64,000 nucleotides of DNA from the NCBI GenBank assembly GCA_039105265.1, contig JAPFFF010000011.1, forward strand, positions 992,001 through 1,056,000, given 5' to 3'. This DNA comes from Tritrichomonas musculus (lineage: Eukaryota; Parabasalia; Tritrichomonadida; Tritrichomonadidae). This document shows positions 1 through 9,466 of this stretch, one piece after another (position 1 is the stretch's first letter; every line of letters begins with the position of its first letter). The notes under the pieces were generated by a model that saw nothing but the letters and a program-made list of their open reading frames with translations, ran no database searches and was not told where the DNA came from. Both the position numbers and the translations under genes were made by a program.

Positions 1-2
1 CG

Positions 3-2996
3 GTGTACGAATATTGCTTAGCCTATGGTCTCAACTGGAAACCCAACATATATTACATCACCTACGATTTCGAAACTGTTGAACAGCCTGTGGATACATC
101 TATTGGTTCATCCACAACCATCAACTCACGACTGATACCCCTTAGCGTATCATCATGTGTCAAATCGCAATCTGGTTGTACCACAAGGCACTTCTCATTA
201 AGGGATTCATCTGAGTTCATCATCAAGTGGATCGAGTGGTTGTTTGAGCAATCCAAGCAAGTGTATCACGATAAGGTTCAATACATGAAATCCTTCATCA
301 ATCAACCAGTTGACAATCTCAAAACCATTGATCGCAACCTGAATGTGATAACCGTATTTGGATTCAACTCGAGTAGATTCGATAGCAACCTATTCAAGGA
401 GTATCTCAACTACAGTTCAGAAGGGACTACGTTCTGGAGTGTTGAGCCCAATAGCATCATTGGTACCACATCCTCACTGAAGCAGTTCATATTGAAGTCA
501 CCCAAATACGATACCAAGTTGCGATTCATCGATGCACAATCATTCGTCGCTGGTGGTACATTACGACAATTCGGCGAAGATTTCGGCTCAAGCATGGCTT
601 GCGGTGTAGACTTCGGGGGAGTCGAGAATAGCTCGAAGGGTGTATTCCCATATGAAGCCATCAACACTGAGAACTACAATGAGGTCCTCTCACAAGCAGA
701 GCCATTTGAGTATGAAGCGTTCTACAGCTATCTCAACCAGAAGAACCCATTGACACCAGATGCTTACAAACTATATCTCGAGGATGCCAAAAACTATGAA
801 ACCCGATGGGACTACCTACTTGCATACAATGATAATGATGTCGAGATGATGATCAAACCCATTGACAACCTGATTGCACTCAATGCTCAGTACAACGTGG
901 ACCTCATCTCAAACCTATCGCTAAGCAAGAATGCATCCTGTATCAAGTATGCACTCGCATATAAGGAATTCAATCCAAATGCCGAATACTCCATACAGAA
1001 TCCCATTAACAAATTCAAACCAAACCTCGATTGGTGGCGATTCAAATGCGAGAACTACTATAACCAGGATGTCAAATATAATCAATCTCATAAGGACAAA
1101 CCCAGGAACCTCGATAAATGTGTTTGTGAGGAGCAATTCGATAAGTTCATGGAGATGTACAACAATCCAGATACAGGCAAGTGCCATCTCTGTGGTGAGC
1201 ACTTCACATGGACCAACAGACCCACTCTCGATAGAATCAATAATGATATCGGTCATGAACTCAGTAACTGTAAACTCGCTTGTGCGGAATGCAACAGACT
1301 TCGCAGCCGTGATGACCCCAATATAACCAAACTCCGAATTCAGCTGAAGAAGTACTGCAAGATGATGCATCTCCCAACACTCATCAATGATGAACAGGAG
1401 TATTACAGCTTACGGAACAACATCACTGGTGGTCTATCCAATGTCATGCACCGAGTCAACATCAAGGGTCATACCAAAATAAACCGCTTTAGATACAACG
1501 CCGTTGATCACAAGGTAATCTCATATGATACTCCACACACGATGACTCATATTGTTGGAGTCGATTTCAACAGCTTATACCCATCTGCATTCAGTTCAAC
1601 CAAACATGATGCCAATCCATATCACGGGGGAGTCATGTATATGCCAGGTTCCATGATAGAGCGATTCGAGGTGTACAAGGATGGTACCAAAAATATGAAC
1701 ACCTACAACTCATGCATGCATATCATCAACAGCCAGAAGCTCCGAAAGCATCCCAAATTCCTGTTCAAAGCGGAGGTCATGTTGAAATGCCCAATATCCA
1801 AAATCAACTACTTCATCAATTTCCCACCTGTATTCCGCAATTTCGATATCACCAATGATGAGGCCACAATTGGTCCATATATGCACGACTACATGACTCG
1901 CAATAAGCTCCCATCTGTTGACAAAACTGAACGGAAGCTGACCATGAGTGTTGATACAATGGGTACCTATCAGACATTCTCGAACTACTACCTCTGGTTC
2001 CTCCTCGACCATGGACTTGTCATCGAGGATATCAAGAGTCTCACCACATACGAGGCTCATCGTGGATTCAACCCATTTGTTAGTGAGTTCATGAAACGCC
2101 GTCAGGATATCATCTCTGGATCCGAGCATGGCAATGAGAAGTTCTACAAGATCAGCATGAATGGCTCATATGGGTACGATGGGATGAACACCGAGAAGTT
2201 CTCCAAAATCAAGATATGCTCACGCGATAAGACCTTCCAGAATATCATCTACGACAACTATGTCAGTGGCACCAAATTGAGTGATGACAACTATCTACTC
2301 CAGATGAACCCAAAGAGCTTCAAATGCACGACATGCCTTCAGGAATCATTCTGGACTCTAGATAATGCCAAATTCTGGTATCTCACATTCATATACGAGT
2401 TCATGTACAAGTGCCTTGATGTGGAGCGATTCCATTTCATAGAGGGGGACACTGATAGTGCGTATTTTGCGGTTGCTGGTGATGATACCAAGGGGTCCGA
2501 TCAAGAGTTCAAATACATCATCAAGAATAGGGCATTCTATGATGAGAACATATATAAGTTCATGCCGAATCCCAATATAAACACAATCGCTGATGAGAAG
2601 AAAATACTGGGTCTCTGCATTGAGAAATATGGTGAGAATATGATAGCGTTGGCCCCCAAGTGCTACACCATATTTAATAGTGGAGCTGTGACCAAGGCAC
2701 TCAAACTCAAGGGGGTCTCCCTCAAGAAGAACCATATCACAAGTGATGATTACAAGGACATCATCGACAATGGTGGTGTGAAGGTTGGCAAAAATATCAA
2801 TCTGCAGATGATGCGCAAACTCTCAGCACCTCCGGGGATGACTTGCAATAACAAAATCAGTGAGATGACGATGTCCAAGATCACGGTAAACAAGAATGCT
2901 CTCACCGGGACTCACACCAAAATGATTGTCCTCGAGAACCAATCCTGTGCACCATTCATCCACGGACTCACATCAGGGGACTACACTATGATTTGA
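3..2996 (+). CDS. polB: Protein-primed family B DNA polymerase with HNH-like insert (element A), 5' end outside window
   Basis: About 997 residues are visible; the frame is open to the window edge and the first base triplet is not a convincing start, so the N-terminus lies upstream. The order is: 3'-5' exonuclease motif I (YDFETVE, residues about 21-27) and motif II (FNSSRFD, about 120-127); a zinc-type module with Cys394, Cys397, Cys427 and Cys430 around LDRIN and GHELSN, which reads like an HNH/endonuclease VII fold; then the palm motifs DFNSLYPS (about 522-529), KISMNGSYGYDG (B) and GDTDSAYFA (C). This set is typical of protein-primed polymerases that copy linear elements from terminal proteins. 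The HNH-like module between exonuclease and palm is absent from the polymerases of elements C, D and E. The 3' end overlaps the fibre gene on the other strand by 11 bases. Confidence 0.93.
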   Translation: MYEYCLAYGLNWKPNIYYITYDFETVEQPVDTSIGSSTTINSRLIPLSVSSCVKSQSGCTTRHFSLRDSSEFIIKWIEWLFEQSKQVYHDKVQYMKSFINQPVDNLKTIDRNLNVITVFGFNSSRFDSNLFKEYLNYSSEGTTFWSVEPNSIIGTTSSLKQFILKSPKYDTKLRFIDAQSFVAGGTLRQFGEDFGSSMACGVDFGGVENSSKGVFPYEAINTENYNEVLSQAEPFEYEAFYSYLNQKNPLTPDAYKLYLEDAKNYETRWDYLLAYNDNDVEMMIKPIDNLIALNAQYNVDLISNLSLSKNASCIKYALAYKEFNPNAEYSIQNPINKFKPNLDWWRFKCENYYNQDVKYNQSHKDKPRNLDKCVCEEQFDKFMEMYNNPDTGKCHLCGEHFTWTNRPTLDRINNDIGHELSNCKLACAECNRLRSRDDPNITKLRIQLKKYCKMMHLPTLINDEQEYYSLRNNITGGLSNVMHRVNIKGHTKINRFRYNAVDHKVISYDTPHTMTHIVGVDFNSLYPSAFSSTKHDANPYHGGVMYMPGSMIERFEVYKDGTKNMNTYNSCMHIINSQKLRKHPKFLFKAEVMLKCPISKINYFINFPPVFRNFDITNDEATIGPYMHDYMTRNKLPSVDKTERKLTMSVDTMGTYQTFSNYYLWFLLDHGLVIEDIKSLTTYEAHRGFNPFVSEFMKRRQDIISGSEHGNEKFYKISMNGSYGYDGMNTEKFSKIKICSRDKTFQNIIYDNYVSGTKLSDDNYLLQMNPKSFKCTTCLQESFWTLDNAKFWYLTFIYEFMYKCLDVERFHFIEGDTDSAYFAVAGDDTKGSDQEFKYIIKNRAFYDENIYKFMPNPNINTIADEKKILGLCIEKYGENMIALAPKCYTIFNSGAVTKALKLKGVSLKKNHITSDDYKDIIDNGGVKVGKNINLQMMRKLSAPPGMTCNNKISEMTMSKITVNKNALTGTHTKMIVLENQSCAPFIHGLTSGDYTMI

Positions 2997-5793
2997 ATAC
3001 GGCTAATGTGGATCCGTTGATGATACCAGTTATGATACCCACTGTCATACGATTTATTTTTGAGGTTATCGCGGTCTCACCAGTGAGTATCTTCAGTTTA
3101 TTATCAGCGTTATCGATGAATACCTCATCCCCAATGGAATAGCATGAGGAGTCCTCGACCTTAACCATGTAATCCCCATGAGTGGCGAATGTGATACAAC
3201 CATTGGCTTCATCGATTCTCACGCATATACCAACATACTCCTTCCAGGTACCAGTGGTCTTCACACTACATATGCAATCAGTGGTGTCAGCTTCAGTGCT
3301 AGGGACCCATTTCGAGTCCTCACGATGATATACCTTACCGGTCATATATACAGGAGCTCCAATGACGAAATCGGTGATGGTGTTAACCGATGACTCGATT
3401 GGGGAGTAGTGGGTGATGGTTGTGTTGGATTGTGCACCGTAAATAGCAGCCTTGAATGTTGCTAAATACCCTCGGGACATGATTTGTCTTGAATATAGTT
3501 GTCTAGCATCTAATAATTCCTGAGTAGTTGTCCAGGGATATCCACCTATTGGGAAGCTATATGTAAGTGGACTTGATGTTATATCATCAGTGCCTTCATA
3601 ATATAGTGGGAATTTGAAATTGTCGAAATACACAGTCCTCTGATGTAATACTATTACTATGTTATGGGGATTTCCATCTGTATCACGGAATAACACCCTT
3701 ATTTCACAACATAGTGCATATTCACTTACTATGTATTCCAGTTTAATCACATTATCTACAAGTTTTAGATAACGAATTGATATATCCGAGGACCCCTCCG
3801 CAATTGGACTGCAATCAATGGCACACCTTTTTATTAGCTGCTCATCTGTAACAGCACTCGACTTCAATGCATACTTCTCATCAGCCTGGGTACTGGTATA
3901 ATATGGTGTCAAGTCAACTGGTGCTGGGATATCTGTTGTGAGTGCATACTTGGTCATATCTGGTAAGTCCTGGGTTTTTGCATAGGCATGACCGTCTACA
4001 TCACATGCATTCATAACACAAACTTTTGATCGAGTAATCTCCAATGCAGTTATTTCATTGTATTTGATGGTCGCTGTATCACTGTTTGCATCAATATCGA
4101 AATCTAACCATCGCTCCTTCGAGCTATCCAGTTGATTGCCAATGCTAAATATTCTGGTATTGCGAGAATGATTTGGTTTCATGACCATGAGAGGTGCATC
4201 ACTACATGTCTGATTGGCTCCACCCAATGTCAGGATGTTGTTTGGGTCTTTGATATAAACCTCTCCACTGATATCAGTGAAATACTCTTTTGGTATATCT
4301 GTTGTGAGTGCATACTTGGACATATCTGGCAAGTCCTGAGTCTTCGCGTATGGTTCCAAAGCTGTACTCAGTGTAGATCCATTAACCAAATCGGTGGGTA
4401 TCTCTGGGATATCTGTTGTGAGTGCATACTTGGTCATATCTGGCAAGTCTTGGGTCTTCGCATACTTGGTCATATCTGGCAAGTCCTGAGTCTTCGCATA
4501 TGGTTCCAACGCAGTACTCAGTGTAGATCCATTAACCAAATCGGTGGGTATCTCCGGGATATCTGTTGTGAGTGCATACTTGGTCATATCTGGCAAGTCC
4601 TGGGTCTTCGCGTATGGTTCCAACGCAGTACTCAGTGTAGATCCATTAACCAAATCAGTGGGTATCTCAGGGATATCCGTTTTGAGAGCATAAGTGTTCG
4701 ACACATATCTAGCCGAATAAGCGTTTTTGTCGGTTGGTTCGACAGTTTTGGTAATTGAACATGATAGTATTTCCGGTGTATCACCAGTTCCTGGATTGAT
4801 TAATTCATGGCTTTGATACAGTATCCATAGACCAGAACTACTTCCGTCGATATGCAGTATCTGAGAGGGTTGATCATCTTCGTCATTGTACGAATAGTCC
4901 GCGTGAACATAATGGGCCGTATAGTAACTGTCTGATGAGACAATATCCAACCCATATTGCTCAATCAGTGTATGATATGTGTCGTAATCCAAATCGGGGA
5001 TTGTATTATTGACGATTGTGAATTGAATTGTTGTTTGCCCCTCGATAATCTCTGGGATATCGCTCTTCACTTGATCAATAGCATGGGTCATATCTGTTGT
5101 CAAAGCATATGGTTCCAAAGCTGTACTCAGTGTAGATCCATTAACCAAATCTGTGGGTATCTCCGGGAGGTCCTGGGTCTTCACATACTCGGACATATCT
5201 GGCAAGTCCTGGGTCTTCGCGTACTCACTTAAGTTCGCAAGCTTCGCATACGGTTCCAACGCAGTACTCAATGCAGTACTCAGTGTAGATCCATTAACCA
5301 AATCAGTGGGTATCTCCGGGATATCTTCAGCGAGTGCATACTTGGTCATATCTGGTAAGTCCTGAGTCTTCACATACTCGGACATATCTGGTAAGTCCTG
5401 AGTCTTCACATATGGTTCCAAAGCTGTACTCAATGAATCACTCGTAACGATGTTCTCAGGGACCTCAGGTATTTCAGTAGATAGTGCACAGTTTTTGACG
5501 ATGTAATCACGTAATTCCCCAATGGCATTCTCCACATCTGCACTACTGGCATACGATTGCAAGTCCTTAGATAGCGCATACTTCAGCATCTCCGTATTGA
5601 AATCCTCGGTTTTCACATAGTCGAATAGCTGGGTTTGCAAAGCATATGACTCAAGGTCCTTGGCTAAGGCATATTTTTCGAGTTGCTCACCAACTGTACT
5701 CGTAATGAGTTCCTTGATTTGCTCCTGGTTGGGACCAGTTATATTCGAGCCATTGGACCCATTGGTACTTCGCACTTGGTATGACACATACAT
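2986..5793 (-). CDS. Repeat-built fibre protein (element A)
   Basis: A 935-residue protein made largely of repeats of about 30 residues with the pattern DIPEIPTDL-NGSTLSTALEPYA-TQDLPDM-KYAL, seen many times between residues about 100-230 and 385-600. Such YAL-x-x-IP repeats resemble the trimeric shafts of viral and phage fibres. A globular insert (about 231-372) contains TTIQF and a Tyr/Asp-rich stretch; it is nearly the same DNA as a segment in element D's fibre. The last ~145 residues (DFVIGAPVYMTGKVY to TVGIITGIINGS) form a conserved head shared with D. No signal peptide or membrane segment is evident. Likely role: surface attachment protein of the virus-like particle (inference). Function as a fibre is deduced from architecture only. 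Confidence 0.8.
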   Translation of the reverse strand: MYVSYQVRSTNGSNGSNITGPNQEQIKELITSTVGEQLEKYALAKDLESYALQTQLFDYVKTEDFNTEMLKYALSKDLQSYASSADVENAIGELRDYIVKNCALSTEIPEVPENIVTSDSLSTALEPYVKTQDLPDMSEYVKTQDLPDMTKYALAEDIPEIPTDLVNGSTLSTALSTALEPYAKLANLSEYAKTQDLPDMSEYVKTQDLPEIPTDLVNGSTLSTALEPYALTTDMTHAIDQVKSDIPEIIEGQTTIQFTIVNNTIPDLDYDTYHTLIEQYGLDIVSSDSYYTAHYVHADYSYNDEDDQPSQILHIDGSSSGLWILYQSHELINPGTGDTPEILSCSITKTVEPTDKNAYSARYVSNTYALKTDIPEIPTDLVNGSTLSTALEPYAKTQDLPDMTKYALTTDIPEIPTDLVNGSTLSTALEPYAKTQDLPDMTKYAKTQDLPDMTKYALTTDIPEIPTDLVNGSTLSTALEPYAKTQDLPDMSKYALTTDIPKEYFTDISGEVYIKDPNNILTLGGANQTCSDAPLMVMKPNHSRNTRIFSIGNQLDSSKERWLDFDIDANSDTATIKYNEITALEITRSKVCVMNACDVDGHAYAKTQDLPDMTKYALTTDIPAPVDLTPYYTSTQADEKYALKSSAVTDEQLIKRCAIDCSPIAEGSSDISIRYLKLVDNVIKLEYIVSEYALCCEIRVLFRDTDGNPHNIVIVLHQRTVYFDNFKFPLYYEGTDDITSSPLTYSFPIGGYPWTTTQELLDARQLYSRQIMSRGYLATFKAAIYGAQSNTTITHYSPIESSVNTITDFVIGAPVYMTGKVYHREDSKWVPSTEADTTDCICSVKTTGTWKEYVGICVRIDEANGCITFATHGDYMVKVEDSSCYSIGDEVFIDNADNKLKILTGETAITSKINRMTVGIITGIINGSTLAVFKS

Positions 5794-6026
5794 GCATACC
5801 TTTTGATGTATTCAATCAGTAACTCGTCGATAGTGGCCGCTTTTATTGAAAATCCACTCTGTTCTATACTGAACATTTCCTATACAATAAAGGTGTGATT
5901 ACCGGTATACCCATCGAACCCCCTTTCGAGGAGGTGGTTGGTGAATCGGAATCCCAAGCTGATGTCCAAAGAGATGCCAATTGCGAGTATGCAAGTAATG
6001 ACATTTTTTTCACACCTAAAGTACTC

Positions 6027-7583
6027 ATGAGCTATAGATCTCCGAAGCATCCAAATACTAAAAAGCAACCACCACCAGCAGCAGCACCACCAGAAGTGGC
6101 TAGCGATGATGATGATGATGGTAATGTCCAAGCACCGGGTGCTGATGATAACAACAACAATAGACCAACACGATATGCATATATTCGGACACCTGTTAAA
6201 CACGTCGGTAAACCTAATATCAAATTCAACCAACAAATACAGAACTCGCCATTCAAACCAATATCCAGATTCAATGCAGATAATGCATATGAATATGTTA
6301 TGCAAGAGGTTGAACCACCAAGTGCTACCGTAGGTAGACGCAATGGCAAAGACTATAAGAATGTCAAAGGTCATTTAGGCCAATTCGGCAATCTCTCACT
6401 CACAGGCGATTCAACAGATTTCAAGAAGAACTTCCTAGATATGATTATAAATGGCAATTACCGGGTTAAGTACATTCCATCAGCTGCAGCACGTGATACC
6501 GCAAAGGAGTATTGTATGAACCACCTCGATGAAACTGGAGTTCCCAAGTACAGATTATTACCACCCAATTCCCAAGACCCATTAGGAAATCGTATTACAG
6601 ACCTCAATGGTGACAAGGTTGATGATATCGTATTGGTTGATAAACGCGGCATTCCAGCTATTGTCAACGGATACAAATTGGTCCATGCATCACCCTATAA
6701 GAAGGCCTGGAAAACCATTTGCAAATCCAAAGCTGAACGCCAAGCCAAGCCATTCAATGTATGGCTCAAGGAGCAATTCGATAAGGATATTACCAAGGTC
6801 GATTGGGAGCGTGGTGAATATAAATTGACAAAATCCCAGACCTTGACTGCTCTAGAAAAGGCATATGGTGAATCCGGTATTGGAAAGGCACGTATGAGCA
6901 AGCGCTTATCACCTAACAGCTATTGGGCATCCCTGTTCTCGTATATATGGAATGTATTCTGGGGCCAGGATAAACTTCAAGATTGGCTCGAACTCAAGAA
7001 GTTGACCAATTTCCTAGCCGTATGCAACGCCATATATATTTACTACTTTGACCTCCCTGCGAAAAATGCTATAGAGCAAAAGCATAATGACAAGTCATTC
7101 AACTACCCAAGCTGGTCCAATTGGAAGAGCACTCATAAGTCGGAGTATATGCAGATGGTTGGTCCCATGTTCGACCAATGGATTCAACTCATTGACCAAG
7201 TAGCTGACCGCAAGACTGGTGCTCTAAAGGATGCGGAAATACCTGATGAAATTCTCGAAATGCTAGAACAGATTGAACAAATAGTATTCCTATGGGGATT
7301 TAATACCACTTTCGATGAGGGAACCGTACCTCGAACTGATGAGCAAGGCAAGTCAACACCTGCAGCATTTGAAAATCTACTTATGTACGTAAATGCCAGT
7401 TCTCCAATCGCGGTGAAGGAAGTTCGTGATTCATTTATTGACAACATCAACCAGTTGATTGACTATGAATTCTATGGAGCGAAAAGCGGATACCTTGAGA
7501 TGAAAGCCAAAAATAAGGAGGCTAGGAATGCTAGGAAAGCGGGTGCAAGTCGATTTGAAATCGTATATGGTGGTCGACAATAG
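6027..7583 (+). CDS. Unrecognised 518-residue protein with DxNGD loop (element A)
   Basis: The frame is open from 5895 (GTG), but I choose the ATG at 6027 because a T-run (TTTTTTTC) lies about 20 bases upstream, as at most genes here. The N-terminal ~60 residues are Pro/Ala-rich followed by a run of Asp and Asn and look disordered. Around residues 190-205 is TDLNGDKVDDIVLVDKRG, a D-x-N-G-D pattern like calcium-binding or FG-GAP loops, followed by VNGYKLVHASPYKKAWK. The C-terminal half is helical and rich in Trp (WASLFSYIWNVFWG, DWLELKKL). I do not recognise the family. It stands alone on the plus strand between two minus-strand groups. A virion or terminal-protein role is possible but unsupported. 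Confidence 0.75.
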   Translation: MSYRSPKHPNTKKQPPPAAAPPEVASDDDDDGNVQAPGADDNNNNRPTRYAYIRTPVKHVGKPNIKFNQQIQNSPFKPISRFNADNAYEYVMQEVEPPSATVGRRNGKDYKNVKGHLGQFGNLSLTGDSTDFKKNFLDMIINGNYRVKYIPSAAARDTAKEYCMNHLDETGVPKYRLLPPNSQDPLGNRITDLNGDKVDDIVLVDKRGIPAIVNGYKLVHASPYKKAWKTICKSKAERQAKPFNVWLKEQFDKDITKVDWERGEYKLTKSQTLTALEKAYGESGIGKARMSKRLSPNSYWASLFSYIWNVFWGQDKLQDWLELKKLTNFLAVCNAIYIYYFDLPAKNAIEQKHNDKSFNYPSWSNWKSTHKSEYMQMVGPMFDQWIQLIDQVADRKTGALKDAEIPDEILEMLEQIEQIVFLWGFNTTFDEGTVPRTDEQGKSTPAAFENLLMYVNASSPIAVKEVRDSFIDNINQLIDYEFYGAKSGYLEMKAKNKEARNARKAGASRFEIVYGGRQ

Positions 7584-7590
7584 GTATATA

Positions 7591-8070
7591 CTATTGCTTG
7601 AATCGGTCAAAGAAATTCTCACGCTTTTGGCTGGGTTTGGATATTATTTTTGCATTGCGTTTATGCCTACGAGGTGGTTGGGGTTCACTTGTGGTCGGTA
7701 ATGGAGTTGCCTCTGGATCCCCCTCTTCCTCATATTGCGAACTCAGTTCCTGCTCACTATATTCATCACTGCGCTCAGGCGGCATTTCATACTCAAATGT
7801 GGTGTCCATGGTATTACCCTTGAATTGGGGTGTGAATTTCTCCCGATATGGTTTAAATGATTTACCGAATTTCACCGAACTGGAATGCTTTGGAGCTGAT
7901 ACCCTAGATGATACCCTAGATGAACGCTTAGGTGTTCTAGTATTGGAGTTGTCTTGAGATTCATATGAGTACTGTTCCTGATCCCGAGTTCTATCTCTAA
8001 GCCCTCTCTGTGAATCTACTTCATCCCCGGAGGGGCTGAGAGCTCGTCGCATCATCACTGGAATACTCAT
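7591..8070 (-). CDS. Disordered basic/acidic protein (element A)
   Basis: Up to 159 residues, rich in Ser, Arg, Glu and Pro (RDRTRDQEQYSYES, RSSRVSSRVSAPKHSS, PPERSDEYSEQE, PRRHKRNAK), with no fold I recognise. It overlaps the end of the 356-residue gene upstream by 50 bases and has no T-run/AAATG start motif of its own, so its start is uncertain and it may not be expressed independently. A ~50-base stretch at its start (8019-8071) is an imperfect copy of 8389-8437 within the neighbouring gene, suggesting local duplication. Charge-rich disordered proteins are common among virion core proteins, but no function can be assigned. Confidence 0.5.
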   Translation of the reverse strand: MSIPVMMRRALSPSGDEVDSQRGLRDRTRDQEQYSYESQDNSNTRTPKRSSRVSSRVSAPKHSSSVKFGKSFKPYREKFTPQFKGNTMDTTFEYEMPPERSDEYSEQELSSQYEEEGDPEATPLPTTSEPQPPRRHKRNAKIISKPSQKRENFFDRFKQ

Positions 8071-9091
8071 CCCCAGAGATGTTGAGAGGTTGTGCCGGAT
8101 GTCCCTGTGATTGCCTCTGTGATTGCTGTTGCGAATGTTTCAGCTTACGTCGTATATCAGTCATTGCGCGTTTCCCAACTCGATATTCTTGTAATGAACC
8201 ATTTGTTTTTCGAGCAACAACGGATGTCGTCCCTGGTCTCCTATCGGTGGACATATATACCCCATTTGGACTGACCTTTGGCTGATTTCGCACCTCATTA
8301 TCCCTATATTCAGCTTCACGTGGGTCATATGGATTTTGCTCATGATCGCTACTCTCACTAGCTTCATCACTCCTATCACTCCTAACCTCACCCCCAAAGG
8401 GGTTGAGAGCTGTCGCATCATCACTGCTGTACTCATTGGATATAAGCTTTTTCCGAGGGTGATATGTTGTGTGCTTGTGATACCAATCCTTAGTCCTCCG
8501 CTTGAATGGGGAAGTCTCATCATTGACCATAATCCTTTTACGAGGTGGGGTTCTACCAAAAACCGCATCACTTGTGAATGAAAATTGTATGGGTTTTGGA
8601 CCCCTATCGGGCTGAGCTGTCTGATTCACCTGGAATAGCGGAAGTTGTTCAAAGCAATATATGGCTGGTAACAGTAATGGGTTTGAATAAACCGATATCT
8701 CGAACCCTATAGGGTGATCCCCAGGTGATTTAGTTGTGTTTGCAAGGACTGTATCCTTGAAATATTTCCTGGGGTAGGCTATATATGAATTTGCTCTGAG
8801 TCTATTATTGGGTCCCTGAACCAGGATCATGCAATAATCATTCACCGATGCCACGAATTTGGATCTCCAGATGTATGTAGGGACCTCTTCATACGAATTC
8901 ATTGTGAATGTGGCTCCGACTTTATCAATCGTATAGTCATGAACGACTGGTGGTGGAACTAAGTCACGTGGGAAATATAGTTTGGTAACCTTATCAACAT
9001 CGAGGTACACAGCTGATAAGTATTTTGAGTACGGCAATTCGCGATATTGACCTGGTTTCAACGTATAAACATCAAGGTATTCATCCTGCAT
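8021..9091 (-). CDS. 356-residue protein, folded N-terminus and charged tail (element A)
   Basis: The ATG at 9091 is preceded by TTTATTTTTGGGTAAATG, a good example of the element's start motif. Residues 1-190 look folded and rich in beta strand (TLKPGQYRELPYSKYLSAVYLD, DKVGATFTMNSYEE, FVASVNDYCMILVQGP). After residue ~195 the protein becomes basic (PPRKRIMVNDETSPFKRR) and then Ser/Asp/Glu-rich, with EYSSDDAT appearing twice. By size and beta-rich look, the N-terminal part could be a minor capsid or penton-like protein, which Polintons normally encode, but I cannot identify a diagnostic motif. Neighbours downstream on the same strand are a 110-residue conserved protein and the integrase. Confidence 0.7.
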   Translation of the reverse strand: MQDEYLDVYTLKPGQYRELPYSKYLSAVYLDVDKVTKLYFPRDLVPPPVVHDYTIDKVGATFTMNSYEEVPTYIWRSKFVASVNDYCMILVQGPNNRLRANSYIAYPRKYFKDTVLANTTKSPGDHPIGFEISVYSNPLLLPAIYCFEQLPLFQVNQTAQPDRGPKPIQFSFTSDAVFGRTPPRKRIMVNDETSPFKRRTKDWYHKHTTYHPRKKLISNEYSSDDATALNPFGGEVRSDRSDEASESSDHEQNPYDPREAEYRDNEVRNQPKVSPNGVYMSTDRRPGTTSVVARKTNGSLQEYRVGKRAMTDIRRKLKHSQQQSQRQSQGHPAQPLNISGDEYSSDDATSSQPLRG

Positions 9092-9130
9092 TTACCCAAA
9101 AATAAACTCCTATATGGGCCCATACTGTGG

Positions 9131-9463
9131 TCAATAGATTAGCAAGCACGATAGCACGAATGCATCGGGTTTTATCTCATTACCATACAGGTCTGTGAAC
9201 CATATTTTGAAATCCCGCTTGGTCCTGTTGAGCATCTCATACTTGCGATACTTGGTTTGCCGTCGGTTGGCTAGCATTATGAAGTGGTCACAGTATGGGT
9301 CGAATTCGACAATATCCGAGTGTACCATCAAATCGCCGATGATGGTCTTATTCACGATAGCTCCCACATACTGCACTACGATGTACTTCTTATTGCGACT
9401 ATATATGAAGTCCTCAGGTAGCTTAAACTCGGTGGTCTGCGTATGGAAATAGCGCTTTGGCAT
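9131..9463 (-). CDS. Conserved 110-residue protein with WFTD-x-x-GNEI motif (element A)
   Basis: It is clearly related to the 113-residue protein at 59653-59994 in element D: shared blocks are E-x-x-x-P-x-x-F-x-x-SRN-x-KYI, YCD, and the C-terminal FK-[IV]-WFTD-x-x-GNEI-x-PD-x-F. The final block resembles the 'LTD-x-x-GN-x-x-x' beta hairpin I associate with small Polinton virion proteins, and a weaker version ends the 244-residue protein of element E (LEMRLVDFMFQPV). Conservation between two elements with very different base composition indicates a real gene. It sits 3 bases downstream of the integrase on the same strand. Function unknown; a structural role is an inference. Confidence 0.8.
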   Translation of the reverse strand: MPKRYFHTQTTEFKLPEDFIYSRNKKYIVVQYVGAIVNKTIIGDLMVHSDIVEFDPYCDHFIMLANRRQTKYRKYEMLNRTKRDFKIWFTDLYGNEIKPDAFVLSCLLIY

Positions 9464-9466
9464 TTA

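Noticed and set aside
4132-5365. Plus-strand frames of 70-208 codons opposite the element A fibre
   Set aside because: They mirror the fibre's repeats on the antisense strand and have no start motif.
5815-5895. Upstream GTG start at 5895 for the 518-residue gene
   Set aside because: There is no T-run at the right distance, whereas ATG 6027 has one; the longer form stays possible.
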